Notes under the pieces: model-generated
Told to the model about the DNA's origin: nothing
Seen by the model: the letters and a program-made list of their open reading frames with translations, nothing else
The model's database searches: none
From: JAGIBJ01 sp032119795
GTDB taxonomy: Bacteria; Actinomycetota; Thermoleophilia; Solirubrobacterales; Solirubrobacteraceae
Assembly: GCA_032119795.1 (NCBI GenBank)
Contig: JAUMFO010000021.1
Span: forward strand, 42,122-106,121
Direction: 5' to 3'
DNA length: 64,000 nucleotides
Position numbers and translations under genes: made by a program
In this document: positions 35,645-45,021 of the stretch, in pieces
Layout of the letters: the number at the start of each line of letters is the position of its first letter
How positions within the stretch are numbered: the stretch's first letter is position 1

Positions 35645-36471
35645 GCGCCGCCACGCCCCCGACGCTGGCCCCGAGCCGACCGCCGCTTGAAGGCCGCCGG
35701 GCCTCGGCCCGCGCCTTCGGCGCGCTCTGTGGCCGCGACGCCTGGGTCGTCGTCCGACACGAACTCGCCGGCTTCCTCGCGCAATCGCTGCTGCAGCCGA
35801 TCTTCTTCCTCTTCGTCTTCGGCCGAGTCCTGCCCGAGATCGGCGCCGCCGGCGGCGGCTACGGCGACCAGCTCCTGCCGGGCATCATCGCCCTCACGCT
35901 CGTCCTCACCGCCCTGCAGAACACTGCGCTGCCGCTGGTGATCGAGTTCTCGTTCACGAAAGAGATCGAGGATCGTCTACTAGCACCGCTTCCCGCGTGG
36001 CTCGTCGGGGTGCAAAAAATGGTGTTCGCCGCCGGACGCGGCATCGTCGCCGCGGTGCTGGTGATTCCGCTTGCGGCGGTGATCCTGCCCGACGGCGTGA
36101 ACTTCGAGAGCATCAGCGTGATCGGCTTCGCGCTCCTGCTGATCTTCGGCGGGATTGCCGGCGCCGCCGTCGGCCTGGTGCTCGGCACCGCCGTCCCACC
36201 GAACCGCATCAACGTCGTGTTCGCCGTCGTCCTGACGCCGCTGACCTTCACGGGCGCGACGTTCTACCCGTGGGCTGGACTCGGCGACCTTCCGTGGTTC
36301 CAAACGGTGACGCTCCTCAACCCGCTGACGTTCGTCAGCGAAGGCATGCGCGCCGCCCTGACGGACCTCCCGCACATGGATCTACCGTGGATCATCCTCG
36401 GCATCGCGATCTCCACCGTCCTCTTCTCGGCGTTCGGCCTTCGCGGCTTCGTGCGCCGCGCCGTCGACTAG
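35641..36471 (+). CDS. ABC-2 type exporter, permease subunit
   Basis: A 276-residue membrane protein with about six hydrophobic segments, among them SLLQPIFFLFVFGRVLPEIG, VIGFALLLIFGGIAGAAVGL and WIILGIAISTVLFSAFGLRG. It has the ABC-2 LTFVSEGMRAAL block near the C-terminus. It pairs with the ATPase gene in front (ATGA overlap). Its TAG stop shares a CTAG with the stop of the convergent hydrolase gene, so the two transcripts meet there without an intergenic gap. Confidence 0.88.
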   Translation: MSAATPPTLAPSRPPLEGRRASARAFGALCGRDAWVVVRHELAGFLAQSLLQPIFFLFVFGRVLPEIGAAGGGYGDQLLPGIIALTLVLTALQNTALPLVIEFSFTKEIEDRLLAPLPAWLVGVQKMVFAAGRGIVAAVLVIPLAAVILPDGVNFESISVIGFALLLIFGGIAGAAVGLVLGTAVPPNRINVVFAVVLTPLTFTGATFYPWAGLGDLPWFQTVTLLNPLTFVSEGMRAALTDLPHMDLPWIILGIAISTVLFSAFGLRGFVRRAVD

Positions 36472-38204
36472 CGGCCTGCAGTCAGCGCTGACTGCAGCGC
36501 GAAGTCGACGAGGGTCTGGCTCGAGCGCTCCGGCTTGCCGTCGTTCTGGCGCTCGGACGCCGTCAGCACGTCGAGGTGCTCGTACCCCGGCAGCACGACG
36601 TGCGGGTCAAGGGGACCGATCCCGCTCTTGCGCAGCACGCCGTCGCCGGCCAGCACCACGAAGCGCGGCTTCCTCGTCGTTGGGTGCGGGTGCACGATCG
36701 CGCGGAAGTCGCCGCTTCGATCCCCGGTCGCCACGGCCGCGAGGTCGGTCACGATGCGTGTCGGGAACCACGACTCCACGAGGTTCGTCGGCCCCTCGAA
36801 CATGATCCGCGCGAACTCGCGGGCGTCCGTCACCTCCGACGTCGGCGACGTGACGCCGCCTCCAACCTGTGCGGTGCCCGTCCCCAGCGCGTCGTAGTTG
36901 CGCCAGCCGCTGATGGCCTGCGGCGTGGTGCGACGCGGCAACATGACGCGGCCGCGCTGAAACAACAGGTCGAGGCCCGGGAGCCCGAAGACCTGTTCAG
37001 GGAGCCGGTTACGGATCAGCGGTGCCCCGTCCGGGTAGCCGAAGCTGGCTCGGATCACGCTCAACGCTGAGGCGTTGTCGTCAAACATCTGGCCGAGCAG
37101 GCCTGCAAACGTGAACCGCAGCTCCGTCAATCGGCGGTTGCCAGCCAGGTAGTCGCCGAGGCTCGGCGAGCCCGTCACGCGGTAATAGCCACGCACCGCC
37201 GAGGACACCGGGATGGCTCGCAGCCACTCGGTCGCGTCCTCGTCCGGGTGGGTCGCGGCGATCGTCGCGACGGCCTCCATAAGCGCCATCGTCTCCGGCC
37301 CGATGCCGAGGAGCGCCTCATGCCGCGAGACCGTCCCAGCCCGAAGCGCCCGCACGGTCGGGGCACCAGACAGCGCCTTGACCGCCGGGAGGAACGGCGC
37401 GAGTGCTTTGACCTTCGGCGGATCGTGGCTGGTGAGTCCCAGGTCGAGCTGTGTCTCGAAGCCGAGGAAGCCCGCGCACTGCCGGTAGCCGGCGTCGGCG
37501 GTGGTGGCCGGGTCGCCGTCGAAGTCCCAGCCGGCGAAGATCTCCAAGATGCCGCCAGCCAGCGAGTGGCCGCCGCACGTCACGTGTTGCTCGCGCCAGG
37601 GCTGGCTCGGCAGCTCGCGCGTGAGCACCGTGTGGAAGTCGCGGACGGTCTGCGCGGCGCCCAGCTCCGCGAGCACCTTGGGATCCCGTCGCCAGCCGGC
37701 GAACCGCTGGCCTTCAATCACGCCGTCGCCCCAGTAATACGAGGTCGCCTTGGCACGGTCTCCGGTCGACTCCAGCTGGTCGAGGCCCGAGAGGTCCTCA
37801 AGACAGTTTGCGCGACGGTCGGTCGCCCAGACCTCGAGCGCTTGGCCACGGCGCGCGGCCTCGCGAATCGCGTTGCGGGCCAGCGGATCAAACGCCGTGG
37901 CGCCCTCGAGGTTGCCCGGCATCAGGACCGCCACGGCGTCGGCATCCGTCGCAGATGCCGGGCCAGCTTTGAGCTTGAAGCGCTCGAACTGGATCCAGTC
38001 GCAGGCCTCCGGGTGCGCGGGGGCACTCGCGGGCAGCGGCGAGCGCAATCGCACCAGGCTCGCGGCGACGTCGGTCTGCGCCGAGGCCGACGCGATCGGC
38101 GTCTCGATGCGGTCGGCCGTCGCGGCCCAGGCGCCAGACGGCACCACTGCGACGGCCGCCAACGCCAGCATCGCCGCGCGGCTGCGGGCCGCTCGCCGCC
38201 GCAT
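36468..38204 (-). CDS. Secreted alpha/beta-hydrolase paralogue 1 of 3 (altered nucleophile elbow)
   Basis: A 578-residue secreted protein with signal peptide MRRRAARSRAAMLALAAVAV ending near SGAWA. The hydrolase core shows TCGGHSLAGGILEIFAGWDF near residue 215, where the two paralogues upstream have GHSLGG, so the usual GxSxG reads GHSLA here. The likely catalytic histidine is in LPGYEHLDVLTASERQND at the C-terminus. It shares most blocks with the next two genes (NCLEDLSGLDQLE, DADAVAVLMPGNLEGATAFD). Substrate unknown. The ATG overlaps the paralogue 2 stop by one base (TGATG). Confidence 0.75.
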   Translation of the reverse strand: MRRRAARSRAAMLALAAVAVVPSGAWAATADRIETPIASASAQTDVAASLVRLRSPLPASAPAHPEACDWIQFERFKLKAGPASATDADAVAVLMPGNLEGATAFDPLARNAIREAARRGQALEVWATDRRANCLEDLSGLDQLESTGDRAKATSYYWGDGVIEGQRFAGWRRDPKVLAELGAAQTVRDFHTVLTRELPSQPWREQHVTCGGHSLAGGILEIFAGWDFDGDPATTADAGYRQCAGFLGFETQLDLGLTSHDPPKVKALAPFLPAVKALSGAPTVRALRAGTVSRHEALLGIGPETMALMEAVATIAATHPDEDATEWLRAIPVSSAVRGYYRVTGSPSLGDYLAGNRRLTELRFTFAGLLGQMFDDNASALSVIRASFGYPDGAPLIRNRLPEQVFGLPGLDLLFQRGRVMLPRRTTPQAISGWRNYDALGTGTAQVGGGVTSPTSEVTDAREFARIMFEGPTNLVESWFPTRIVTDLAAVATGDRSGDFRAIVHPHPTTRKPRFVVLAGDGVLRKSGIGPLDPHVVLPGYEHLDVLTASERQNDGKPERSSQTLVDFALQSALTAGR

Positions 38205-39985
38205 CAGTCGGCGAGCGCCTCGTCGACGAGATCAGCGAAGCCTTGGCTGGACGGCTCCGGCAGCCCGTTGTTCTGCCGCTCTGCGGCGGTAAGCACGTCG
38301 AGGTGCTCATAGCCCGGGGCAAGCACCTGCGGGTCGACGGCCTTCTGGCGGACGAACAAGCCGTTGCCGGCGATCACCGCGAGGCGCGGCTTCTTCGTCG
38401 TCGCGCGGGCATGCCGAGACCCGCGGAGTGAGCCGGAGCGGTCGCCGGCGCCAAGGAGCCCGATGTCGACGACGATGCGGATCGGGAACCAGTTCTCCGT
38501 CAGGTTGAGCGGGCCCTCATGCAGGACGCGAGCGAACTCGTGGGCGTCGGTGACCTCGGAGCCAGGCGTCGTGACGCCCTTGCCGATCTGCGTGGCACCG
38601 GAGCCGAGTTCGTCGTAGTTCTTCCACTGCGCGATGGGCTGGTTCTTGAGCTGCTGGGGCAACACCAAGTGGCCGCCACCGAAGAGCAGCCCGGCGCCGG
38701 GCACCAGAGCGGTGTCCTGCGGGATGCGGTTGCGCCGCAGCGGCGCGCCGTCGAAGAAGCCGAAGCTGGTGCGCACGAGGCTGTAGATCCCGCCGTTGTC
38801 GTCCATGTTCTGGCCGAGCAGCGCCATGTTGGAGTAGCGGTAGTTGCGCAGTGTGCCCTTGCCGCTGAGCCAGCTGACGACGTCGGGCGAGCCGGCGAGC
38901 TTGTACTGGGCTTCCATTGCCGCCGTCTTCGGCGACGACAGGAGCAGGTCCGTGCCGTCACCGTCCGGGTCCTGATCGGCGCGGGTACCGACGAGCTCGA
39001 GTGCGTTCATCGTCTCGGGGGAGATCCCGAGCAGGTTGATGTGCCGGGGGACGGTCCCGGCCTTGATCGACTTGACCGTCGCGCCGCTGGCTGCGCCGAG
39101 CACCCCGGCCGTCAGCTGGCCCACGAGCCCCGTCGTGAGCTGGGGGCTGCGCTCGGTGATGCCAGCATTGAGGGTGGTGTCGAAGGCCATGAAGCCCGCG
39201 CACTGGCGGTAGCCGGCGTCGGTGGTCGTGGCCGGGTTGCCGTCGAAATCCCAGGACGCGTAGATCTCGGTGAGGATCCCGCCGAGCGAATGCCCGCCGC
39301 AGATCACGTGCTGCTCGCGCCAGGCCTGATCGGGCAACTCCTGCGTGATCACCGCATTCCAGTCCGTGATCGTCTGCGCGAGGCCGATGTCTGCCAGGAC
39401 GCGGTCGCTGTCCTTGTAGCCGACGAACGTGCGCCCGTCGATCTCCTTGCCGCGGTAGTAGTAGTCGATCGCCAGTGACGGGTCGCCGGTACGCTCGACG
39501 GCTTCGAGCCCGACCTTGTCTTCCAGGCAGTTTGCGCGGCGGTCGATCGCCCAGACCTCGATGGTCTTGCCACGGCGCTTGGCTTCGCGAATCGTGTTGC
39601 GAGCGACCGGGTCAAACGCGGTGGCGCCCTCGAGGATGCCCGGCTGCAGCACGGCGACGGCGTCGGCCTGCGTCGGATCCGTCGGGCCGTCCTTCAAGCG
39701 GAAGCGCTGGTACTGCAGCCAGTCGCACGCTGCGGGGTGCGGCGCGGCCGACGCCGGCATCGGCACCTTCAGCCGGACGACGCTTGAGGCGACGTCGGTC
39801 TGCGGCGACGCGGAGACGATCGCCGTCTCGGAGCGCTCAACGCCAGCGGCAGCGGACAATGGCGGGACAGCAACGGCGAACGAGCTGGCGGCAAACGCTG
39901 CCGCCACGGCCAGCCCGAGCGGGCGGGGCCGTGGGCGCGGATTGCGGATCGGCTTGATCATCGGGCTGTGCTCTCGGTTGGCCAT
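38204..39985 (-). CDS. Secreted alpha/beta-hydrolase paralogue 2 of 3
   Basis: A 593-residue member of the same tandem family. A signal peptide spans residues about 15-48 (LGLAVAAAFAASSFAVAV). The nucleophile motif is intact: CGGHSLGGILTEIYASWDFD. The C-terminal LAPGYEHLDVLTAAERQNNG supplies the presumed histidine. The N-terminal region DWLQYQRFRLKDGPTDPTQA and ILEGATAFDPVARNTIREAK matches the paralogues. It lies two bases after the paralogue 3 stop. The domain looks like a secreted lipase/esterase, but no family with a known substrate is recognised. Confidence 0.75.
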   Translation of the reverse strand: MANREHSPMIKPIRNPRPRPRPLGLAVAAAFAASSFAVAVPPLSAAAGVERSETAIVSASPQTDVASSVVRLKVPMPASAAPHPAACDWLQYQRFRLKDGPTDPTQADAVAVLQPGILEGATAFDPVARNTIREAKRRGKTIEVWAIDRRANCLEDKVGLEAVERTGDPSLAIDYYYRGKEIDGRTFVGYKDSDRVLADIGLAQTITDWNAVITQELPDQAWREQHVICGGHSLGGILTEIYASWDFDGNPATTTDAGYRQCAGFMAFDTTLNAGITERSPQLTTGLVGQLTAGVLGAASGATVKSIKAGTVPRHINLLGISPETMNALELVGTRADQDPDGDGTDLLLSSPKTAAMEAQYKLAGSPDVVSWLSGKGTLRNYRYSNMALLGQNMDDNGGIYSLVRTSFGFFDGAPLRRNRIPQDTALVPGAGLLFGGGHLVLPQQLKNQPIAQWKNYDELGSGATQIGKGVTTPGSEVTDAHEFARVLHEGPLNLTENWFPIRIVVDIGLLGAGDRSGSLRGSRHARATTKKPRLAVIAGNGLFVRQKAVDPQVLAPGYEHLDVLTAAERQNNGLPEPSSQGFADLVDEALAD

Positions 39986-39987
39986 GG

Positions 39988-41733
39988 TCAGGAGCCCACG
40001 GCGGAGTCGATCAGATTGGCAAACGCCTGGCTGGAGCCCTCAGGCTTGCCGTCGTTCTGGCGCTCGGCGGCGGTGAGCACGTCGAGGTGCTGGTAGCCGG
40101 GGAGTTTCACGTAGGGGTCGGCGTAGCGAATGCCGGCGCTGCCGCGGAGGCCGTCGCCAGCGATCACCACGAACCGCGGCTTCTCCCGAATGCCCGTGGG
40201 GTGCTGGAGCCCGCGCAGGCTGCCGGAGCGGTCGCCGCTGCCGAGCAGAATCTGGTCGATCATGATCCGCGTCGGGAACCACGCCTCGATCAGGTTGGTC
40301 GGGCCCTCATGGAGGATCCGGGCCATGTCGCGGGCGTCCGTCACCTCGGCGGACGGCGTCGTCGCGCCGCGGCCGATCTGCTCGGCTCCGGAGCCGAGTT
40401 CGTCGTAGTTCTTCCACGTGACGAGTGGCTTGCTCGCCAGCTTCTGCGGCACGAACAGCTGCCCGGGCGCGACGAACTGGCCGACGAGCGGCACCTTGGA
40501 GAGGTCACGCGGCAGCGTGTTGCGCTGCAGCGGCGCGCCGTCGAAGAACCCGAAGCTCGAGCGGACCAGCCCGAAGACGGCGCCGTTGTCGTCCATGATC
40601 TGGCCGAGCGCCGCCATGTAGGAGTAGCGCACGTCGCGCATCGAGTCCTTCGAGAACAGCCAGCGGCTCATGGTCGGCGAGCCGGAGATGTGGAAGAACT
40701 GATCGGTGGTGGGGGAGTGCGGGATCTTCGCGAGCGCCGGCGACCAGTCGGCATCCGGCGTGCGCGACGCGAGGGCCGAGACGGCGTCGAGGAGCATCAT
40801 CGACTCCGGTCCGATCCCAGACAGATCGATGTTGCGCGGCGCAGTGCCGGCGCGCAACGACCGGACGGTGGAACCGGCAAACGACTGGAGCAGGCCCGCG
40901 GTGATCGGATCGGCGGCCTTCGCTTCCTTGCCGGTGAGCCCTCCGCTGAGCTTGCCGGAGAGGGTCGTGTCGAAGCCCATGAAGCCCGCGCACTGGCGGT
41001 AACCGGCGTCGGCGGTCGTCGAGCGGTCGCCGTCGAAGTCCCAGGCGGCGTAGAGCTCGGTGATCGGGCCGCCGAGCGAGTGGCCGCCGCAGATCACGTG
41101 CTGCTCGCGCCACGCCTGGCTCGGGAGCTCGGTCGTGAGGACGGCGTGGTAGTCGCTGATGGTCTGCCCGATGCCGAACTCCGCCAGCAGCTTGGAGGGA
41201 CGGTTGAACGGCGCACTGAAGGTCTTGCCGCCCAGCGGCTGCTTGCCGTAGTAGTAGTCGAGGGCACTCGCGACCTCGCCCGTCTGCTCTACGTGGTCGA
41301 CGCCGGTGAGGTCCTCCAGGCAGTTGGAGCGCCGGTCGATCGCCCACACCTCGATCGACTTGCCGCGGCGGGCCGACTCGCGGATCGTGTTGCGCGCCAG
41401 AGGGTCGAACGCGGTGGCGCCCTCGAGGAAGCCCGGCATCAGCACGGCGACGGCGTCGGCATCGGTCGGCAACGTCGGGCCACTCGCCAGCCGGAACCGC
41501 ATGTACTGGACCCAATCGCATGCGTCGCTGTGCGGCGGCGCCGACGCGGGCAGTGGGACGCGCAGCTTGACCAGGCTCGACACGACGTCGGTCTGCGGCG
41601 AGGCCGACGTGATCGCGATCTCGACGCGCTCGGCGGCCGACGCGCTGCCTGCAGCAGCGAGCACGGCCGCCCCTGCAAGGACGGTGGCGGCGATGCGGCG
41701 AAGGAGCCGGGACGAGCGAGCTGTGGTGGACAC
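39988..41733 (-). CDS. Secreted alpha/beta-hydrolase paralogue 3 of 3 (promoter-proximal)
   Basis: A 581-residue paralogue. The start is set at GTG 41733 because it yields a good signal peptide (SSRLLRRIAATVLAGAAVLA, cleavage near SASA); an open frame continues upstream to 41826 but gives poor sequence. The nucleophile region is CGGHSLGGPITELYAAWDFD and the histidine region LPGYQHLDVLTAAERQNDG. It is first in a three-gene run that probably forms one transcript. The tandem arrangement indicates gene duplication within this lineage. Confidence 0.75.
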   Translation of the reverse strand: MSTTARSSRLLRRIAATVLAGAAVLAAAGSASAAERVEIAITSASPQTDVVSSLVKLRVPLPASAPPHSDACDWVQYMRFRLASGPTLPTDADAVAVLMPGFLEGATAFDPLARNTIRESARRGKSIEVWAIDRRSNCLEDLTGVDHVEQTGEVASALDYYYGKQPLGGKTFSAPFNRPSKLLAEFGIGQTISDYHAVLTTELPSQAWREQHVICGGHSLGGPITELYAAWDFDGDRSTTADAGYRQCAGFMGFDTTLSGKLSGGLTGKEAKAADPITAGLLQSFAGSTVRSLRAGTAPRNIDLSGIGPESMMLLDAVSALASRTPDADWSPALAKIPHSPTTDQFFHISGSPTMSRWLFSKDSMRDVRYSYMAALGQIMDDNGAVFGLVRSSFGFFDGAPLQRNTLPRDLSKVPLVGQFVAPGQLFVPQKLASKPLVTWKNYDELGSGAEQIGRGATTPSAEVTDARDMARILHEGPTNLIEAWFPTRIMIDQILLGSGDRSGSLRGLQHPTGIREKPRFVVIAGDGLRGSAGIRYADPYVKLPGYQHLDVLTAAERQNDGKPEGSSQAFANLIDSAVGS

Positions 41734-41872
41734 GGAAAGCTTCCGAGACGGGTGACGTGGGGACGGCCGGAGCCTGAGCGGGCGGAGTGGACACCTCCGT
41801 GTGATCCCGGTCTCAGAGTCTCTCAAAGCACTGGTGGGGTTTCCAGTGCTTTAAGGACTTGGTGAACGCGCT

Positions 41873-42286
41873 TCAGTCGTCGGCGCTTGGGCGCCGGCGG
41901 CCCGCCTTGCGGGCGCCCGTCTGCTTCTTGGCACTGAGGCGGCGCTCCTTGGCGCCTCGGCTGGGCTTCGTGGCTCGGCGCGGCTTCTCCACGATGAGCG
42001 CCGAGCCGATCCGCGCGGCGAGGCGCTCGAGCGCGAGGTCGCGGTTGCGTCGTTGGCTGCGAGAGTCCTGCGAGATCGACGTGACGACGGGCCCGAGGCG
42101 CTCCAGGATCCGCGAGCGTTGCCAGTCGCTGAGCACCTCACTGGCGTGCACGTCCCAGACGACCTCGATCCGCGACGCCGTCACGTTGGCGTGCTGGCCC
42201 CCGGGGCCGCTCGAGCGTGACGCTCGAATCACCAGCTCCGTGAGCGGGATCGTCAGGCGGCCGTTGATCGGGAGCTCGTCGGCCAC
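41873..42286 (-). CDS. arfB: Alternative ribosome-rescue factor ArfB
   Basis: A 137-residue peptidyl-tRNA hydrolase of the ArfB/YaeJ family, normal length. The catalytic GGQ motif is in SRSSGPGGQHANVTASRIE (near residues 25-43). The basic C-terminal tail (RRATKPSRGAKERRLSAKKQ) would enter the empty mRNA channel of a stalled ribosome. It releases nascent chains from non-stop complexes. It starts at GTG 42286, is a single gene, and is divergent from the acyltransferase gene. Confidence 0.92.
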   Translation of the reverse strand: MADELPINGRLTIPLTELVIRASRSSGPGGQHANVTASRIEVVWDVHASEVLSDWQRSRILERLGPVVTSISQDSRSQRRNRDLALERLAARIGSALIVEKPRRATKPSRGAKERRLSAKKQTGARKAGRRRPSADD

Positions 42287-42351
42287 ACGGGGATCATCGC
42301 GCAGCGGGCGGCCGGTGCAGCGCGCCCCTCACGTTGGCGCGATCGAAGTCG

Positions 42352-42357
42352 TAGCCT
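42352..42357 (+). promoter_or_regulatory. Leaderless-type -10 box TAGCCT
   Basis: TAGCCT, seven bases, then ATG 42365, the start of the acyltransferase. Confidence 0.6.
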
Positions 42358-42364
42358 TGGATCC

Positions 42365-43009
42365 ATGGGAAGCGCGCGCTCTGAGGCGATCGAGTTCTGG
42401 CGCAAGTGGCGCTGGTACGAGCGCAACGGCCTGCCGTGGAACCGCGCCCAGATCTACCGCGAGCTCGCCCGCCGGCGCAGCTTCGCGCGCTGGCCCGTCC
42501 ACGGGCCCATCCTCGACATGCTCCGCGAGGGCCGGCTCGAGCTCGGCGAGCAGGTCTACTTCGAGCCCAACGTCTGGATCACCGGCGGGCCCGAGGCGCG
42601 CATCAAGATCGGCGGCGGCACGTTTCTCAACCAGGGGGTGATGGTCTCCGCGATGAACCTGATCGAGATCGGCGAGCACTGCATGTTTGCCAACGGCTCG
42701 CTCATCACCGACGCCAACCACCGTTTCGATGACCTCACCCAGCCGATCCCGTGGCAGGGCTTCACGACGAAAGGGCCGACGAAGATCGGAGACAACGTCT
42801 GGGCTGGGGCGAACGTCGTGATCACCAGCGGCGTGACGATCGGCGAGCGGACCATCATCGGCGCCAACAGCGTCGTGACGTCGGATCTCCCGTCGTTCTG
42901 CATTGCCGCGGGCTCACCCGCGAAGGTCCTTCGCCGCTACGGGCCGGGCCTGGATCTGTCGGATTCAGACACGCCGACCCCCGACTCTGGACAATTGTCC
43001 AGCCTATGA
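42365..43009 (+). CDS. Left-handed beta-helix acyltransferase
   Basis: A 214-residue hexapeptide-repeat acyltransferase. Repeats run from about residue 60 to 185 (IKIGGGTFLNQGVMVSAMNL, IEIGEHCMFANGSLITDANH, TKIGDNVWAGANVVITSGVT, IGERTIIGANSVVTSD). The AGSPAKVLRRYG segment near the end is the usual LbetaH acetyltransferase closure. It would acetylate a sugar or similar acceptor with acetyl-CoA; the acceptor is not readable. The TAGCCT box seven bases upstream supports the start. Confidence 0.85.
   Translation: MGSARSEAIEFWRKWRWYERNGLPWNRAQIYRELARRRSFARWPVHGPILDMLREGRLELGEQVYFEPNVWITGGPEARIKIGGGTFLNQGVMVSAMNLIEIGEHCMFANGSLITDANHRFDDLTQPIPWQGFTTKGPTKIGDNVWAGANVVITSGVTIGERTIIGANSVVTSDLPSFCIAAGSPAKVLRRYGPGLDLSDSDTPTPDSGQLSSL
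42987..43002. promoter_or_regulatory. 16-bp perfect palindrome upstream of the M28 peptidase
   Basis: CTGGACAATTGTCCAG is a perfect palindrome. It lies in the last codons of the acyltransferase gene, eight bases before a TAGGGT box (43011-43016) that is six bases from ATG 43023. It may be an operator for the peptidase gene. Confidence 0.4.
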
Positions 43010-43022
43010 ATAGGGTCGTTCC

Positions 43023-44246
43023 ATGGATGCCGTCGAGACCAAGCGTGCCTACGTCGCTGACGAGGCCGAGATTGCCCTCCTCCGCGAGCTGATCGAGCAG
43101 CACGCGGCGATCGACCGGCCAGCCGGCAGCACCGGCGAGTACCTCTCGGCCCAGCTGCTTCGCGACCGTCTCGCGGAGGCCGGCACCAACGCGCGCATTG
43201 AGGCGGCGACCTTCTACCAGGGCTGGCCGAGCGCCCTGGCGATCGCGCTCTCGGTGCCGATCGTGGCCGGGTTCGTCGGGCCCCGGCGAGGCCGCAAGGT
43301 CCTCGCGGCCTGGAGCATTGCGGCAGGAGTGATGGTCGCCGATGACATCGACAACCGCACCCGAGTCCTGCGCCGTCTGCTGCGGCGCGAGCGTCCGACG
43401 ACCAACGTGGTTGCTGAGATCGGCGACGCGAGCGCACCCGTCACGTTGGTGGTGCTCGCCCACCACGACGCCGGGCGCACCGGAGCGATGTTCGATCAGT
43501 CGTTGCAGAAGGCGATCTGGCAGCGCTGGCCGTCGCGAGTGGAGGGCCTCAATACCTCGATTCCCTATTGGTGGCCGGCGTTTTTGGCGCCGGCAGCGGT
43601 GGGCCTGGGGTTGTTGGCTGGTCGGCGCGGGCTGCGACGTGGCGGTGCGATCTTCAGCTCGGCGGCCTTTGGGTTGCTCGTCGATATTGCGCGCAGTCCG
43701 GTCGTGCCTGGGGCCAACGACAACCTCTCAGGCGTCGGCGTGATGGTCGCGCTCGCCGAGCGGCTGCGGGAGCGCCCGATCGACGGCGTCCGCGTGATCT
43801 TGGTCTCGGCTGGGGCCGAGGAGGAGCTGCAAGGCGGCGTCTACGACTACCTGCGCGACCACGGCGCCGAGCTTGATCCGACGTCGACCTACTGCTTGGC
43901 GGTCGACACCGTCGGCTCACCACAGCTCGTGATGCTCGAGGGCGAGGGGCCCGTGGTAATGGAGGACTACTGCGACCCGTCGTTCCGTGATCTCGTCGCC
44001 GACGTCGCCGCCCTGCACGGCGTCTCGCTTGATCGTGGGCTGCGTTCTCGCTTCTCGACCGACGGCGTCGTCACGAGCCGGGCCAACATTCCCACGGTCT
44101 GTCTGGTGTCGCTGGAGCCGTGGAAGGCACCCGCGAACTACCACCTCATGACCGACACACCCGAGAACCTCACGTACGAGACGGTCGCGGCGACGACCGA
44201 ACTCTGCGAGCGCGTGGCGCAGCGGCTCGCCGACAACCGCCCCTAA
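43023..44246 (+). CDS. M28-family metallopeptidase with membrane segments
   Basis: A 407-residue protein with an M28 (aminopeptidase Y/S type) core. Zinc ligands are H in VLAHHDAG, D in GANDNLSG, E-E in GAEEELQGG, D in VDTVGSP and H in NYHLMTDTPENLTYE. Two hydrophobic stretches are inserted (SALAIALSVPIVAGFVG and FLAPAAVGLGLLAG), so it is probably membrane-anchored. The start is ATG 43023, with a TAGGGT box six bases upstream. Peptide specificity cannot be inferred. Confidence 0.85.
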   Translation: MDAVETKRAYVADEAEIALLRELIEQHAAIDRPAGSTGEYLSAQLLRDRLAEAGTNARIEAATFYQGWPSALAIALSVPIVAGFVGPRRGRKVLAAWSIAAGVMVADDIDNRTRVLRRLLRRERPTTNVVAEIGDASAPVTLVVLAHHDAGRTGAMFDQSLQKAIWQRWPSRVEGLNTSIPYWWPAFLAPAAVGLGLLAGRRGLRRGGAIFSSAAFGLLVDIARSPVVPGANDNLSGVGVMVALAERLRERPIDGVRVILVSAGAEEELQGGVYDYLRDHGAELDPTSTYCLAVDTVGSPQLVMLEGEGPVVMEDYCDPSFRDLVADVAALHGVSLDRGLRSRFSTDGVVTSRANIPTVCLVSLEPWKAPANYHLMTDTPENLTYETVAATTELCERVAQRLADNRP

Positions 44247-44278
44247 GCGCGGGGCTGCGGGGCGAGCGGAGTGCTGCG

Positions 44279-44908
44279 CTACTGCGCGGTGGTGTCGAGG
44301 CCGGCCTCGACGTTGCGGCCGGCGTAGGACTCAAACAGCCGGTAGAACGCGTCGGCCAGCGGCGCGGGGTCGAGGTCGTGGCCGAGGGCAATGCGGCGCA
44401 GGCCATAGCCGTCGGCGAGGCTCACGAAGATTGGGGCGATCGCCTCAGGGTTGGGCGCGCCGACGACCTTCAGTGCGCTGACGGCCACGCCTTCGAAGGC
44501 CTCGAGGATGGCTGCGACGGCGCGGCGATCTTCGACCTCGCGGCGGCTGGTGTCGAGGTAGGCCTCAAATTGCGCGATCTCATGCTGGATCGGCGCGGCG
44601 CACAGGATCTCGGCGAAGAGCTGTGCGATCTCGGCGGGGCTGCTCTCGCGGTCGGCGAGGACCTGGCTGAGTCCGTTGAGCTGCGCGACGCGCTCCAGGG
44701 TGAAGTGCCGCAGCGCCTCGAGGATGAGCTCGTCGATCGACGAGAAGAAGTAGGTCGTCGTCGACGGCGGCACGCCCGCGCGTTGGGCGATCGAACGGTG
44801 TGTTGCGCCTCCGACGCCGCGCTCGGCGACGATCTCAACGGCAGCTCGCAGCAGGGCCTCTCGGCGTGCGAGTCCGCGTGCGCGGTGTGTTGTCGGGCGG
44901 GTGGCCAC
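44279..44908 (-). CDS. TetR-family regulator
   Basis: A 209-residue TetR protein. The helix-turn-helix is LLRAAVEIVAERGVGGATHR and SIAQRAGVPPSTTTYFFSSI near residues 20-58; the C-terminal half is a typical ligand domain. It starts at GTG 44908, with a TAGGAT box six bases upstream on the same strand, so it probably has its own leaderless promoter. It lies between the M28 peptidase and the acyl-CoA dehydrogenase; the target genes are not evident. Confidence 0.85.
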   Translation of the reverse strand: MATRPTTHRARGLARREALLRAAVEIVAERGVGGATHRSIAQRAGVPPSTTTYFFSSIDELILEALRHFTLERVAQLNGLSQVLADRESSPAEIAQLFAEILCAAPIQHEIAQFEAYLDTSRREVEDRRAVAAILEAFEGVAVSALKVVGAPNPEAIAPIFVSLADGYGLRRIALGHDLDPAPLADAFYRLFESYAGRNVEAGLDTTAQ

Positions 44909-45021
44909 AGCCTGATCCTACGTGGCGCTCTCCCGGATGGTTGCGCCGGCATGGACCATCGGCTGGCGGGCCCGACCAACGAACTGGTCGGCCGGGCCCA
45001 GTTGGCCTGCTTCTTGGGCGT

